Positions 46,374-57,840 of a stretch of 64,000 nucleotides of DNA are shown here, in pieces (the stretch's first letter is position 1; the number at the start of each line of letters is the position of its first letter). A model generated the notes under the pieces. The model was not told where the DNA came from. It did no database searches and saw nothing but the letters and a program-made list of their open reading frames with translations. Location: the NCBI GenBank assembly GCA_028554755.1, contig JAPTOF010000011.1:930001-994000 (forward strand), written 5' to 3'. Source of the stretch: Cordia subcordata (Eukaryota; Streptophyta; Magnoliopsida; Boraginales; Cordiaceae). The position numbers and the translations under genes were made by a program.

Positions 46374-46756
46374 ATTTTGATAGTTATAGTTTAATTAATG
46401 AGTTCCTTACTTTTGTTTTTCTTAGCACATTTTCTTTTTCATTTCTTTTCTTTTATTTTCATTTTCATTTCCTCATGTCCGTTGCTTTCTGTACATAAAG
46501 CCTTGTCATTTACACTTGCCATATTGAGCTTCTAATGTTGTGTTTGTTGATTTCCTTTGTAGATATTTTGAGTTGAGTGGAAATTGGGTAAAAAGGAAGT
46601 TAATGGACATAATTATCAAAACATGCATGTCCGGCTTAATGCTACACAAGGTTGTATCTATCCATCCTCCACTTGTCCCCTCTTACTTACCCCATCCCTA
46701 CCACCCTTACGTGCTTTGTAATGCTTAATTGCTTATTGTGTGGCCTTACTTTATTT

Positions 46757-46790
46757 GCTTAAGGACAAGCAAAATTTAAGTTTGGGGGTG
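46757..46790 (+). other. Internal hairpin plus PPT-like tract, E5
   Basis: GCTTAAGGACAAGC, AAAATTTAAGTTTGGGGGTG. Confidence 0.7.
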
Positions 46791-47697
46791 AGGGGGTTTG
46801 GTTTTATTGTTTTATGCCTTGACTGGGGTAGATGTGTATTATGTGCTTAAAAAATGGTGAAAATTCGAATTTAATGCATGAAGAGTTGTTTATTTCATGG
46901 TTGATCGTTGTGTTGGCAATTGTGGTTCACTCAATTGATTGGTAAATATGAGTTGCATTGTGGGGAATGAAAAAAGTGGATTGAAAACCAAGTTTTAGAG
47001 GGGATCCCCTTGAAAGTTGTGGGGAGTGAGGACCTTGAGGAATGACCCTTGTAGCCACCCCATAGCTTGGTAGGAAAGAGTGTTGAAAAAGGGTTGTTGA
47101 TATGAGTGCTCTTCCTTGATTGGTTCGTTTTGATATGCCTAAGCCTTTTTTTTTCTTTATTTTTGTGTAAATGCAATGCAAAGCATGAAAAAACCCAAAA
47201 AAAAAATTGAAAAAGGCAAAAAGGTGGAAAAAAACAAATAATAATAATAATAACAAAAAAAATGAAAAAGAGAAAAAGCCAATGGCACCAAAAAGTTTTG
47301 TGAATAAGTGCATAAGTGACACAATGTCAACTTAGCATAAGTTATCCCTTATGTAGATATGTGAATAAGGCTTGTTATAAGCCATTGTGTTGTATATTCT
47401 ATCTCTTCTTGACCTTGAGGCTTTGTGCATGTTGCGGAGGCCATGTTAGTTGAGAGGGCACGAAATCTTGACATCTCGAGTACATGATTAGAATCCTAGG
47501 CTTGTGGTGGTTTGGCCACTCGGGAACTTCCCACGAGGTTTGAGGCCCTTTATGAGCAGAGGGAGGATCCAAAGAGACTCGAGGATCTCTCCACAATAGG
47601 AATGCCCCCTTCATGTTTCTTAGGCTAACCTGATAGTGAGTCAATCCCTTAGGCAACCCTTTGTATCGACTTTAGAGATAAACTTAAGATTAGGCTT

Positions 47698-47732
47698 GCT
47701 TAGAGACAAGCAAGGAGAAAGTTTAGGGGTAT
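47698..47732 (+). other. 3' polypurine tract of E5 with hairpin
   Basis: GCTTAGAGACAAGC, AAGGAGAAAGTTTAGGGGTA, then LTR TGATG at 47733. Confidence 0.75.
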
Positions 47733-49545
47733 TGATGTGTTGGCTTTGTGTGTAATTTTGCATTGCATTTCTATATCTAATTTGAGGTGTTTTGTGCTCT
47801 ATTAGGTGTATTAGTATAGCATTTATATCATGCTTAAGCATATTAAGCTTTTGGTGTCTACAGTTAAAGTTAAAGCATAAATGCTACACTAAAATGCACT
47901 TATCTTGTCTTTTAGGTGAGATTTGGAACAATGCTTGGAGCTTAAAATGATGGAGATGTGATGATAAAGCCAAGCCAAAGGTGTTTTGGAAGAGAAGAAA
48001 GCAAGAATATTGCATTTGCAAGCTCCTGGATGAAGAACGAAGAAATCAAGCAAAACTAAGCGCAACAAGAGCCAAATTTGGAGCTTGCAACCAAGAGGGA
48101 TATGGGCTAAGTTTGGACATGTTTATAGGGTGCAAAAGTTGAATAAAATTGGCTTGGGAGATTCCTGGAAGCAATACGGAGCCATAGAAAAAAATCGCGC
48201 GTGAATCGGAGCCAAAACGAAGCCGAACGGAGCAAAACAATAAGAGCCAGCTGAGTGGCCTTTAGAGAACCGGTGCACCGGCTCACTAGGCCGATAAAAC
48301 TAGTGAGCAACCCTCCTTTGCCAGAATTGAGGTCCCTTGGTACCGGTGCACCAGTTAGGTGTTCTAGTAGTCGCGGAAAATTGCCTGTATAAGCCCTCTT
48401 TTGGTCATTTTTAAGAGAACAAGTCATAATCCTTCACTCTCTTCCATACCCATTACACCAAACCCTAATTCCTGTACTCACCCACCTCACATATGCAATC
48501 CACATCAATTCCATCCATAAACAAGCTTGGATTTGAATATCAAACAAGGATTTATAGGGTTTAGAGTAAGATTTGTAAAGAGCAAGCAAGGATAATAAGG
48601 GAGCTCTACAAGTTTTCTCTTTCTTCTTGTCTATGCTATGTTAGATTAGCTCTAGATTAGGGATAATTTCTATTTTTGTAATGGGTTAAGAATCTAAACA
48701 CTTGTTTTGAGATTTTGATGGTTGTATATACATGCTTTGTTCTTACATTCCTGTGGCTTGAAATTGAACATGTTAAGGTGTTTGATGAATTGCCTCTATG
48801 AGTTTGCATATGTAATCTGTGCTTAGATGCTAATAGTAGTAGCCTCACCTTAGCCTTAATCCATGCTAATGGCATGAGCTCTACTTGCAACTACATTTGT
48901 GTTGATTAATTATGTTTTTCATGCCTTTAATATAGTAGGTAATCACCTCTAACATGAAACATGGCTAAAAGGGTACCACTATCACTTGCTTGACCTAGAG
49001 GACTTATTCTCTAGTTTGAAACATAACTGAAAGGTTAGACTCCCTATTAGGACATTAATCAACACCAAAGAGACTTAGAACTAGAGCCAAAAGTCATAGT
49101 TACCTAGGACAAACCCATACTTCTAATATGGCCTGGTTAGGGATAGGGTTGTACCGATAGTTAGATGTGGTAAGTTTAGTAAACTAAGCCCCGCCATTAG
49201 AGTAATCGAACCATGAATAGCCTCAAAACAAGGTTAGGAACCCAAATCCATTCCAGAGGAGCAATCACCCCTAAGTTCTCTCAAGCCCTTGTAGATCCTC
49301 ATTTTCATAGCTTGTTTATACCACTATTTATTTCCTTTAGTTTAGGTTTAAATTAGAGCTCCAATCAATCCAAAAACCCTAAAAAGAGCAGGTAAGACCA
49401 TGCGTAGCTAGTGTAGGACACATGTTCACTTAGAGCCATACACATAGATAACCTCCTCGTGGACATGACTCGCACTCGCCACGCTATACTAGTACGATCC
49501 ATGCGCTTGCAGGTAACACTCTTAAAGGTTTACAATGACTACACA
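47733..49545 (+). repeat. 3' LTR of E5 (about 1.8 kb)
   Basis: It starts TGATGTGTTG; U3 carries ACCGGTGCACCGG repeats (about 48270-48365) similar to the E3 subtype, with TATAAG at 48388-48393. It ends near ACTACACA at 49545, where a Copia LTR in the other orientation begins. No PBS follows, so it is a 3' LTR. Confidence 0.8.
48388..48393 (+). promoter_or_regulatory. TATA box, E5 LTR
   Basis: TATAAG in CCTGTATAAGCCCTC, 20-30 bases below the last ACCGGTGCACC copy. Confidence 0.6.
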
Positions 49546-49772
49546 AGTCTTCAAGAGGCTTCAGAGTACTCCAAGTGTAAATCTCAAGTATGGTCCTTGC
49601 TCTAAGTTGCTCCAAGTCTTCAATAAGACTCCAACTTGCTCAAAGAGCTTCATTTTATTCAAATAACTATTTTGCGTAAGATATTCACAAAATACTCTAA
49701 AGCAGTAATCATTAGTCATACAATTCTTGTATACAATTATTACATCATCAAAATAAAGTAATAGGTTCAACA
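49546..49772 (-). repeat. Partial 3' LTR of the SIRE/Maximus-like element
   Basis: On the minus strand it begins TGTTGAACCTATTAC and continues TTTTGATGATGTAAT. Only 227 bases remain. Confidence 0.65.
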
Positions 49773-49789
49773 TTTTCCCCTGTTTTTTA
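49773..49789 (-). other. Polypurine tract of the SIRE/Maximus-like element
   Basis: TAAAAAACAGGGGAAAA on the minus strand directly before the LTR, preceded by TTTGTCATCA. Confidence 0.66.
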
Positions 49790-50220
49790 TGATGACAAAT
49801 AATTGTCTTTTTGGAGTCTAAGGAAGGAACTCCCCCTAATCAAGACTCTCTCTCAATTAAAGAATTTAACATTAAGGTATGAAACAATCCATAGTATAAA
49901 GCAAGAAAGAGAGACACTAAATATCCTTTACTGATCAAGATACCAATATCCTTTTTCTCCCCCTCGGTAACATAATAAACAACCATATAGGGAAGAGTAG
50001 GATAAACTTTGAGCCATCCAAACTAAGAGATATCATCATTTGGCTCTACACAAGCATACAAGCAAAGAAGTCCTAAAGCAAGTAAAGAAAAGTATAAACA
50101 AGTATAGACAAGTATGGAGGTAATGGAATTTAAGCAAAATATAACAAGTTCAGAAATTAAAGAGAAAAGCATCCTGTAATATTCAAAGTACTAAACTAGC
50201 AAATGCAAGTGGAATGTAAA
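49790..50220 (-). other. Non-coding 3' region of the SIRE/Maximus-like element
   Basis: A-rich on the plus strand, with two CTCCCCCT blocks (GGGGGAG on the element strand, about 49831 and 49959). No reading frame supported. Confidence 0.55.
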
Positions 50221-50650
50221 TAGTTTAAAGACCTAGAGGAGTGGAAGTTTGGAAAGAAAACTAAATAGGAATTCTTTGGAAACACGAAAGAGAAGAACCT
50301 AGTGACTTAGCCCTGCTTCATCATCATCATCAGAAAGTCCTATACGAAGCTTCATCATCCTTTTATCCCTAGCCAAACGAGCCATAAGTTGACTTTGGCC
50401 CCCCATAATAGATGCAAGACTATCAAGAGTTCTAAACAGTTTAAAGACCATAGAGAAGTGGGAGTTTGGAAAGAAAACTAAATAGGTAGTCTTTGGAAAC
50501 ATAGAAGATAAGGAGCCAGTGACGCAGCCCTGCTTCATCATCATCATCAAGAAGTCCCATGCGAAGCTTTATCATCCTTACATCCCTAGCCAAACGAGCC
50601 ATAAGTTGACTTTGGCCCTTCATAATCGATGCAAGACTATCAAGAGTTCG
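50221..50650 (-). repeat. Tandem duplication (unit about 217 bp) in the env-like region
   Basis: The stretch from GTTTAAAGACC through GAAAACTAAATAGG, CATCATCATCATC and CCTAGCCAAACGAGCC to ATCAAGAGTTC occurs twice, at about 50223-50435 and 50440-50650. The duplication explains the two overlapping short frames with the same RLARD..MKLR text. Confidence 0.8.
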
Positions 50651-51545
50651 AGATTGATTTCCCACAGTCATTGCTAAGCCATCAACCTTCTCTCGTATAA
50701 GATCAACCTTATCAAACAACTGTTGCATCAATGTATCATTAGCATTCTTTGACCATAATTCATAGTATTGCCCCAGTTCTTTATTATATTCCTCCCATGC
50801 CTCCTCATTTTTTCTCCTCTTCTTCAACTTCTTCCATCTCTTCATCACTTTTTTCATTTCCTTTGTTTCCACCTACAATGTTTTCAATGTCTCTAGCATT
50901 GAGTCCTCCTTTAACATTTTCTTCAACTTCATAAGGAAAGTTGAAGGTTGTTTTACCTAAAAAACACTGAATGATGATTCTTTGTACATCTTAAGGCAAT
51001 TCCTCAAATTTGGCTTCATGCATCCATCGTCCTTCCAAAAAATACAACTCTATGCATTTAAGTGATTGTAAATCAAGTTGCCACATATAATTGAAAGCTC
51101 TTTTTAGTGTACCCTCAAGATTAATCCCTTTTCTTTTAAAAATCCTAGTCAAGACAATTCCAAAAGATAATATCGTTGTCCTAAATATCACATTCTTCAT
51201 ATAGGTAAGTATAGTCTTAACAAGGTTCACTTTCCTATTATGATAAAGCAAATAAAGCAGTATGCCTTGGCCTTGTAAATTTGTCCATTATAAGTGTCTT
51301 TAGGTACCACATTATGCTTAAACAACCAAATAAGAGCTTTATATTTAGGACGAACATGATTCAACAATGGAAACACTTGACCAAGTGAATCTTTTTCTCA
51401 AAGGTAAATACATATATCTTTCATACGCATACCCTTAGCAAGCGGTGGAATTCTGTAAATGCAAACACAAGGAATTGTTCAGTGTGGAGAGGGATGCTAA
51501 AGATGTTTCTAATATCAGACTCAGTTAATTCAAAGAAAACACCTC
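50441..51545 (-). pseudogene. Env-like/plant transposon protein frame of the SIRE-like element, broken
   Basis: From the 5' side (51545 downwards) it reads STIRGVFFELTESDIRNIF, then LNHVRPKYKALIWLFKHN (about 51350), KVNLVKTILTYMKN and LTRIFKRKGINLEG (50991-51251), then a charged coiled-coil-like C-terminus (50441-50872, KKVMKRWKKLKKRRKNEE; RTLDSLASIMKGQSQLMARL). The order matches the 'putative plant transposon protein' domain found in the env-like third frame of SIRE/Maximus elements. Several frameshifts and stops separate the pieces. Role uncertain even in intact relatives. Confidence 0.62.
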
Positions 51546-51561
51546 TTATAGTAGACCACAC

Positions 51562-52184
51562 CGATGTGTTTTGGTTTGGCATGGGTTTGTTCATGCATTT
51601 CCTTATGTTTTAGAAGTGTTTTGTGCTTATTTGATGGCATTAATGTTGTACTTATGTAGTAATTGTGCATATGCAGTTTTAAGTGTCTATAATTGAGTTT
51701 TATGGTTAAATGCTACATTAAATACTTAATTTTATGTCTTAGGTAAGCTCTAGGGTGGAGATTAAGCTGAAACACGGGTGGATAATGAAGAACAAAGATG
51801 TAAGGGTTGAGGGATGAAGACTAGGGACACGATAATTGATGATTGAAGGCAAAATGGCATAATCAATTAACCTTAAAGCATTGCCAGTTGACCCCCCAAG
51901 AGTGGTCGATCAACTAGGTCGACTGATCACTCTAGAGAACCCTCATGTTTAGCAGATCGAGTGAAGAGAATCAGTCGCTGGTCGACTAGCAACATGTAGA
52001 AGCTGGTAGAAAAGCCTAAGTTTTGTAGTGTTTTAAGGACTTTTTCACACATTCTTCACACACACCTCACACTTACAAAACCCTAACTCTCACCCACCTC
52101 ACACGCACTCTCCCATACACATTGGCACTCAAAATCAAGCATATAGGTAGACACTTTGGATTGGAAGAATATGTGATTTTTTTT
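51562..52184 (+). repeat. Partial Athila-type LTR (U3 and R), plus orientation
   Basis: It begins CGATGTGTTTTGG (TGATG with one change), keeps the spacing of LTR landmarks and GGTCGACTG-type motifs (about 51880-51975), and stops after 'acactttgga'. The TATA box appears mutated (GGTAGAAAAGCC near 52003). Confidence 0.7.
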
Positions 52185-53185
52185 TACATAGGCCTAATAT
52201 AGCCCGTAAGCACACAGGTCATGTGTATTGTAGTGTGTGCGAGTGCGGAGTCATGTCTACAGGAAGGCCACAATGAGAAAAGACTCTTAAAAGGTGTACT
52301 TTAAGGAGTTACCTAAGTAAAACCTAAACTAACAATGCTTTTGGTAGTTTTGGAATTAAAGGGCGTTCAATGGGGAAAATAGACCTAAATTAAAAGGAAT
52401 TAACCAAGGGAGAATGGAAAGGAAAGGGAACAAATGCAAGCGAACTAAGGGGAATACTAATGGAATGGGGCAACTTAAAATGTTCATGCTATGGGATTGA
52501 TTGATGGGTTAAATCATAGGGATTACTCTTCACTAAGATCCTAATTAGTTACCTTATTATCCACTAGGCCTTAGTGTGGGTCTATCCTTGGCAACATCTA
52601 CCTAGAGCATAGCGTGGTCTTTATGAGCGAGGGTTTTAGGGCTAACTAACTAATCTCCTAGGTGACTTAGATTGAACCTACACTAGTGCCTAAACCGTTG
52701 GCTGGGTTAAAAGATAAGGCTTAGTCAATCTAAGGTCGACTAATCCTAATTGAAAACCTAATGGCTAGGTTTAAAGCCAAAGGGGACTCAATTTAGGGCC
52801 AGTCTTTAGTTATGCACTGTCAATCGATCATCACATTAGCGGTTAGGGTTATGAGTGCATATTTATATATGTTCTAAGTATGGTATTTGTGAATACATCG
52901 ACATATTCAACTACCAAGCACATAGACATGCTTGGGTTACACCTTATTTAAGATTGGTAACCAACATGTATGCTATTGAACCTATATTTGCTACTAAGGC
53001 ATGCAAACACACACATAGACATCTATAAATGCATTACCCACTTCATGGTTTCATTATACAAACACATAGACATGCTCACACAATGATTAAAAAGTGATTA
53101 ATGGCAAATAAACTCAAATAAACTCCAAAATATATGTGTTACTTCACTTAGGTATATTATCAAACACATAGACATGGGATTATTG
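52185..53185 (-). repeat. Partial Athila-type LTR (U5 to R), minus orientation
   Basis: The U5 end text 'tagcccgtaagcacacaggtc' and reversed LTR blocks (TTTAAAGCCAAAGGGGACTC at about 52763) identify it. It stops near 53180 and is mirrored by the next LTR. Confidence 0.72.
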
Positions 53186-53945
53186 ATGGTTAACATATAT
53201 GCTTGATTTTATGGTTTTAATGGCTATTTTCTTACGTGTCTCTATGTTTGATAATATGCCTAAGTGAGTAGCATATATATATGTATATGTATATGTGTGT
53301 ATGTATATATATATACAGCACACACAAACACACGCACTGAGGTTATTTGCTTTTAATCACTTCTAGATCATTAGGTGAGTATGTCTATATTTTTTTATGA
53401 TGAAACCATGAATTGGGTAATGCATTTATACATGTCTATGTGTGTGTTGCATGCCTTAGTAGCAAATATGGCTTCAATAGCATACATGTTGGTTATCAAT
53501 GCTAAATATGGTGTAATCCTAGCAAGTCTATGTGTTTGGTAGTTGAATATGTCGATGTATTCATGAATACCATGCTTAGAACATGTTTGAATATGTACTT
53601 ATATGCTAAACCCACTAATGTGATGATCGATTGATAGAATGTAACTAAAGACTAGCCCTAGATAGAGTCTCCTTTGGCTTTAAACCCAGCCAATCGATTT
53701 TTTATTAGGATTAGTTAACCTTAGATGGAAGTAGGTCTTGGCTTTAAACCTAGTCAATGATTTAGGCATTAAGGTAGGGTCAATCTAAGTCATTTAGGAG
53801 ATTATTAGTTAGCCCGAAAACCTTAGGTCATAAAGACTACGCTATGCTCTAGGTAGACGTTGCCTAGGTATAGACCCGCACTGTGGCCTAATGGATAATA
53901 AGGTCACTAATTAAGATCTTAGTTAAGAGCAATACCTATTGATTG
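52520..53945. repeat. Large inverted repeat of two LTR pieces
   Basis: The left arm (about 52520-53165, minus LTR) and right arm (about 53215-53945, plus LTR) are reverse complements with mismatches and indels. Shared text includes GATAATAAGGT.ACTAATTA.GATCTTAGT and TTTGATAATAT.CCTAAGTGA. About 50 bases separate the arms. Confidence 0.75.
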
Positions 53946-53953
53946 CTACCTCG
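53186..53953 (+). repeat. Partial Athila-type LTR (R-U5), plus orientation
   Basis: It carries the LTR blocks in plus order up to the GAGCAATACC text and then stops; U5 end and PBS are missing. A TA/TG microsatellite lies at about 53270-53322. Confidence 0.7.
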
Positions 53954-54570
53954 TAGCACAAGCCTAAATAGTCTGCAAGCACACGATTCGCGTACAGTAC
54001 AGTGTGTGCGAGTGCTAGGTTGAATCCACGTGGAGGCCTAACGTAAGTGATGTCTTAAGCTACGTGTATCCTAAAAGGCTACGTGTTGGGTCCCTCAACT
54101 ACAATGTGTTTGGTGTTGTAGGATTGAGGAGAGCTAACAAAAAGAAAACCTAATCTAAGGATAAGAAAATAAAAGGCGTGTATGTGTAAAATGAGAGAAT
54201 TAAGTAATCCAAGGGAGTCAATACGTGGAAATGGGGACTAGGGTGATTACGTCTTGCACGTGGATAGGTACTACGTCTATCTAAGGATGCTTAATGGATA
54301 TACTTAGTTGCTCTCATCTAGACTTTTAATTAACCTCCTAATAGAACCCTTAGGACTCGGTGCGAGTCCATCCCTAAGCATGTTTACCCAGAGCTATAAT
54401 GTGGTCCTTATGACCTAGGCGTTAGGGCTAGCTAATTAAGGTACTAGATGACTCAATTTGATCTAACCTTAGCGTCCAAATTGTTGGCTGGGTTTAAAGC
54501 CAAAACCTAGTCCGTCTAAGGTCAAGAAACCTACACTGAAACTCGTTAGTTGGATTTAAAGCTAAGGAGA
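53954..54570 (-). repeat. Partial Athila-type LTR, minus orientation, first part (host of E6)
   Basis: It begins with the reversed U5 end TAGCACAAGCC and runs to AAGGAGA, where E6 is inserted. It continues at 61637-61776. Confidence 0.75.
54566..54570 (+). repeat. Left target-site duplication of E6 (GGAGA)
   Basis: GGAGA before the LTR; the second copy is at 61632-61636. Removing E6 restores a continuous LTR reading (AAAGCTAAGGAGACTTGACC). Confidence 0.92.
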
Positions 54571-56447
54571 TAATGTATCTCTTTGAGTGCAAGCTCTAAA
54601 GACCCACAAGCGCACAGATCAATGCAGTGTAGTGTGCGCAAGAACGGGTGTCGAACTACAGGGAGGCTATGTTGTGAGATAGATTCTACGTGTGTGTTCT
54701 AGAATGTGCCTAAAAAATAAGAAATCTAAACTATCTATTTTTTTGGATTTTGGATTTTTGAATGGTCGGGAGCTCTAACTAAAATTGAATTAAACTAAAC
54801 TATGGAATTGGGAAAAGTGGGGGATAAGCTAATCTAGAGGAACTAACAAATGGAAAGGTGTGAGGGTGACTTTAACTTATGAATGGGTGATTCTATAATC
54901 AATTGCTATAGGATTAAAGCATGATGCCTTACTTTAGTGATTGCTCTTAACTAGGTTGCTAAATTAGTGTCTTAATTTCCCCCTAGGACTTGACGCGAGT
55001 TCGTCCCTAGGCGGCGCCTCCTACAGCTACGACATGGTCCTTATGACCTAGGGCCTTAAGAGTGACTAACTAACTTCCTAGGTGACGTAGAATGAACGTA
55101 CCCTAGTACCTAAATCATTGGCTGGATTTAAAGCCAAGACCTAGTGTCGTTAAGGTCTACTAAACCTATCCTCAAACCTATTAGCTGGATTTAAAGCCAA
55201 AGGAGACTCGTCCTAGGCTAGCCCTAAATTATGGTTCGTCATTCTAAGGTCACAATAGCAGGATTTAGCTTATTAACACATTCATACATGTTCTAAGCCA
55301 AGGTGGTCGCGAATAAAGGGACCTATTTGACTACCAAACATCGTCATGCTCTGATTACACCATTAGAAGCAATTAACAACCGACATGTATGCATTATTGA
55401 AGTCATATTCACTACTAGGCATGCAAATATACACATAGACATGAATATAAGCATTACCCACTTCATAGCATCCACATATAAACACATAGACATGATTATA
55501 GCATGGATTAGATGTGTTTAGTAATAAATAGACTTCAATTTATACACATGTTTCTTATTTAGGCATTTAATCAAACACATAGACATGAATGAGAAAATAA
55601 CCAATTGAACAAGAAAATCGAACATGTGTATATAATCAGCCATTTAATCCAATATCATAAGAGTATATAGCTAACCCATTACATAATTAAAATCACCCTA
55701 CACAAGTCTACTTAATCATAATAAAAGAGATTTTATGAAGCTTCCCTTTCATCCTAACTAATCTTGTACAAAGCTCTTGAGCAAACTTAAATCCAAATGT
55801 TGAAACCTTCTAAATTCTCTTGCTCCAAAGAGATGAAATGTGTGAGAGAGAGTGTGTGTTGTAGGTGAAGACTAGGGTTAATTGTGTGTATGTGTGATGG
55901 GTGTGAAAAAATCCTCCCTAAAATTATCAAAAGCTCTCTAAAAAAGATCCCCTTTTTAGTCTGAAAATCAGGCTTTTATATTGGCTTTTCATGAACTACG
56001 GTCGACCGGCTTCTTCTCTTAGCTTGACCAGCTTTTTGGTGATGCTCTCTGGACTGGCCGGTCGACCACTTTGGAGGGGTGGTCGTCCGGCTATTTTTGG
56101 CACCTCTCTGGAGTGGCCGGTCGACTGGCTCCTTCTTCTTGGTCGTCCGACTGGCTTCTTTCCTCCATTCTTTGTCTTTCCGGCCTCTGATCTTCTTCTT
56201 TTGGCTCGTACATCTCCCATCTTTATCACCTATGATCACCCAATCTTGATCTTAACCCAAAGTTCACCTAAATCATTGAAAACAAGCAATTAGTATAGGA
56301 ATTTGTCTCTTAAACTCGATATGTACATTTGTTTACGCTTAAGCCTATTCTTATCAAAAGTACTACACCAATTCATCTTTTTGAGTACTTAATACTTCTT
56401 AAACATAGGTAAATTACAATGAAAACACACAAAAACACAACACAGCA
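54571..56447 (-). repeat. 3' LTR of E6 (1877 bp)
   Basis: On the minus strand it starts TGCTGTGTTG (one change from TGATG) and ends ACATTA, not CA. The GGTCGACC cluster lies at about 55996-56135, with the TATA box at 55973-55980. Confidence 0.92.
55973..55980 (-). promoter_or_regulatory. TATA box, E6 3' LTR
   Basis: TATAAAAG on the minus strand. Confidence 0.68.
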
Positions 56448-56482
56448 ACACCCCCATACCTTCTCCTTGCTTGTCCTCAAGC
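56448..56482 (-). other. 3' polypurine tract of E6 with hairpin
   Basis: Minus strand: GCTTGAGGACAAGC, AAGGAGAAGGTATGGGGGTG, then the LTR. Confidence 0.8.
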
Positions 56483-57360
56483 AAGCCCAATCTTAAATTT
56501 ATTTCTAAAGCTGATACAATAGGACTCGCTAACAAGATTAGTCTAAGAAGCATGAAGGGGGCATTCCTATTGTGGAGAGATCTCCAAATCTCTTTGGATC
56601 CTCCCTCTACTCATAAGGGGTCTCGTTCCTCATGGGAATTTCCCAAGTAGCCAATCCACCACAAGGCGAGGATTCTAACTCACGCAATCGGGATGTTGAT
56701 ATTTTGTGCTCCCTCAACTAATACGACCTCCCTAACATGCACCAAGCCTCAAAGACAAGAAGAGAGAACATACAAACATAATGGATTATAAAAAACCTTA
56801 TTCACTTATCTACAAAAATGATAACTTGTGCTAAGTTGACATTGTGTCACTTATGCACTTATTCATTAACTTTTTGGTACCTTTGGTTTTTCCTCTTTTT
56901 CACTTCATTTTTTTTTATATAAGTATTTTGCACCTTTTTGCCTTTTCCAATTTTTTTGGATTTTTCATGCTTTGTATTGTATTACAAAAAGAAAGAAAAA
57001 GAAAGACTTAGGTGCATCAAAAAGAACTAATCAAGGAAGGGGAACTCACATCAACAATCCTTTTCCAACACTCTTTCCTACCAAGCTATGGGGTGGCTAC
57101 AAGGGTTATTCTTTCAAGGTTCTCACTCCCCACAACTTTGAAGGGCATCCCCTTCAAGACTTAGTTTTCAAACCACTCTATTCATTTCCCCACAATGCAT
57201 CTCATCTTCATAAATCAATAGAGTCAATCACAAAAGCCAACACAATGATCAACAAAGAAATAAATGACTCTATATGCATCAAAATTGAAAAATTTTCACC
57301 ATTTTTAAGCGCATAATGCAATCTACCCTAAGCAAGATATACAACAAGAAAGCCAAACAC

Positions 57361-57397
57361 CCATACCCTGAAACCTGAACTTTGCTTGTCCTCAAGC
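57361..57397 (-). other. Internal hairpin plus PPT-like tract, E6
   Basis: Minus strand: GCTTGAGGACAAGC then AAAGTTCAGGTTTCAGGGTA; 915 bases from the second hairpin. Confidence 0.7.
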
Positions 57398-57769
57398 AAA
57401 TAGATCAAAACACAAAAACAAGCAAATTGTTGTTACAAAACAAGTAAGGGTGATGGGGATAGGGTATAAACATGGGGAACAAGTGGAGAAAGGATAGATA
57501 CAACCTTGCATTTTCTTCAAAGCATTCCATGCCAATGATAAATCACCATACTACTAATCCTGTGACTCACAATTCATAAACACTCATAAAGAAAACAAGA
57601 TTAGTAGCATTGCCTATGCATGCTTGCATTGGCATGCGCAATAATGAGCAACGGTGTATCTTATGGGACAAAGGATTAGGATTCAACACTTTGGTTTGGG
57701 TGCAAGAAAGATAAAAGAAAGAAAATAAAAAGAAAAGATAGTGAAACAAATGTAAAACTGCAAAATTGA

Positions 57770-57800
57770 ACCTAGGTTGCCTCCTAGTAGTGCTAACCAC
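57770..57800 (-). other. Conserved post-pol motif, E6 copy
   Basis: Minus strand: TTAGCACTACTAGGAGGCAAC followed by CTAGG. It is kept although pol is deleted. Confidence 0.7.
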
Positions 57801-57840
57801 CATGCCGTCAGCCGAGCAAACACCAACTCATCTTCAACTT

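Larger units (their letters stand above)
46165..47697 (+). other. Non-coding 3' region of E5
   Basis: It contains the conserved motif (46314-46373), hairpin plus PPT-like tract (46757-46790), T-rich and A-rich runs (47145-47275) and an ATA repeat near 47238. No gene supported. Confidence 0.75.
45653..49545 (+). mobile_element. E5: 3' half of a second non-autonomous Athila-related element
   Basis: It consists of an unidentified broken frame, a non-coding region with the conserved motif and hairpin, a PPT and a complete LTR (47733-49545). The 5' part, LTR and PBS are missing, replaced by the Athila pol fragment. Either a rearrangement truncated it, or the element had captured part of pol. Confidence 0.7.
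49546..51561 (-). mobile_element. SIRE/Maximus-like Copia element, 3' part only
   Basis: Read on the minus strand: an env-like coding region, a non-coding stretch with GGGGGAG-type text, a purine tract, then the start of an LTR (TGTTGAACC) truncated at 49546 by the E5 LTR. The combination TTTGTCATCAT, purine tract, TGTTG and TTTTGATGATG is typical of the 3' end of SIRE/Maximus elements. Gag and pol are absent. Confidence 0.68.
56483..57840 (-). other. Non-coding 3' region of E6
   Basis: Same layout as E1-E3, reversed: conserved motif at 57770-57800, internal hairpin plus tract at 57361-57397, A/T-rich runs near 56900-57000. No gene supported. Confidence 0.8.
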
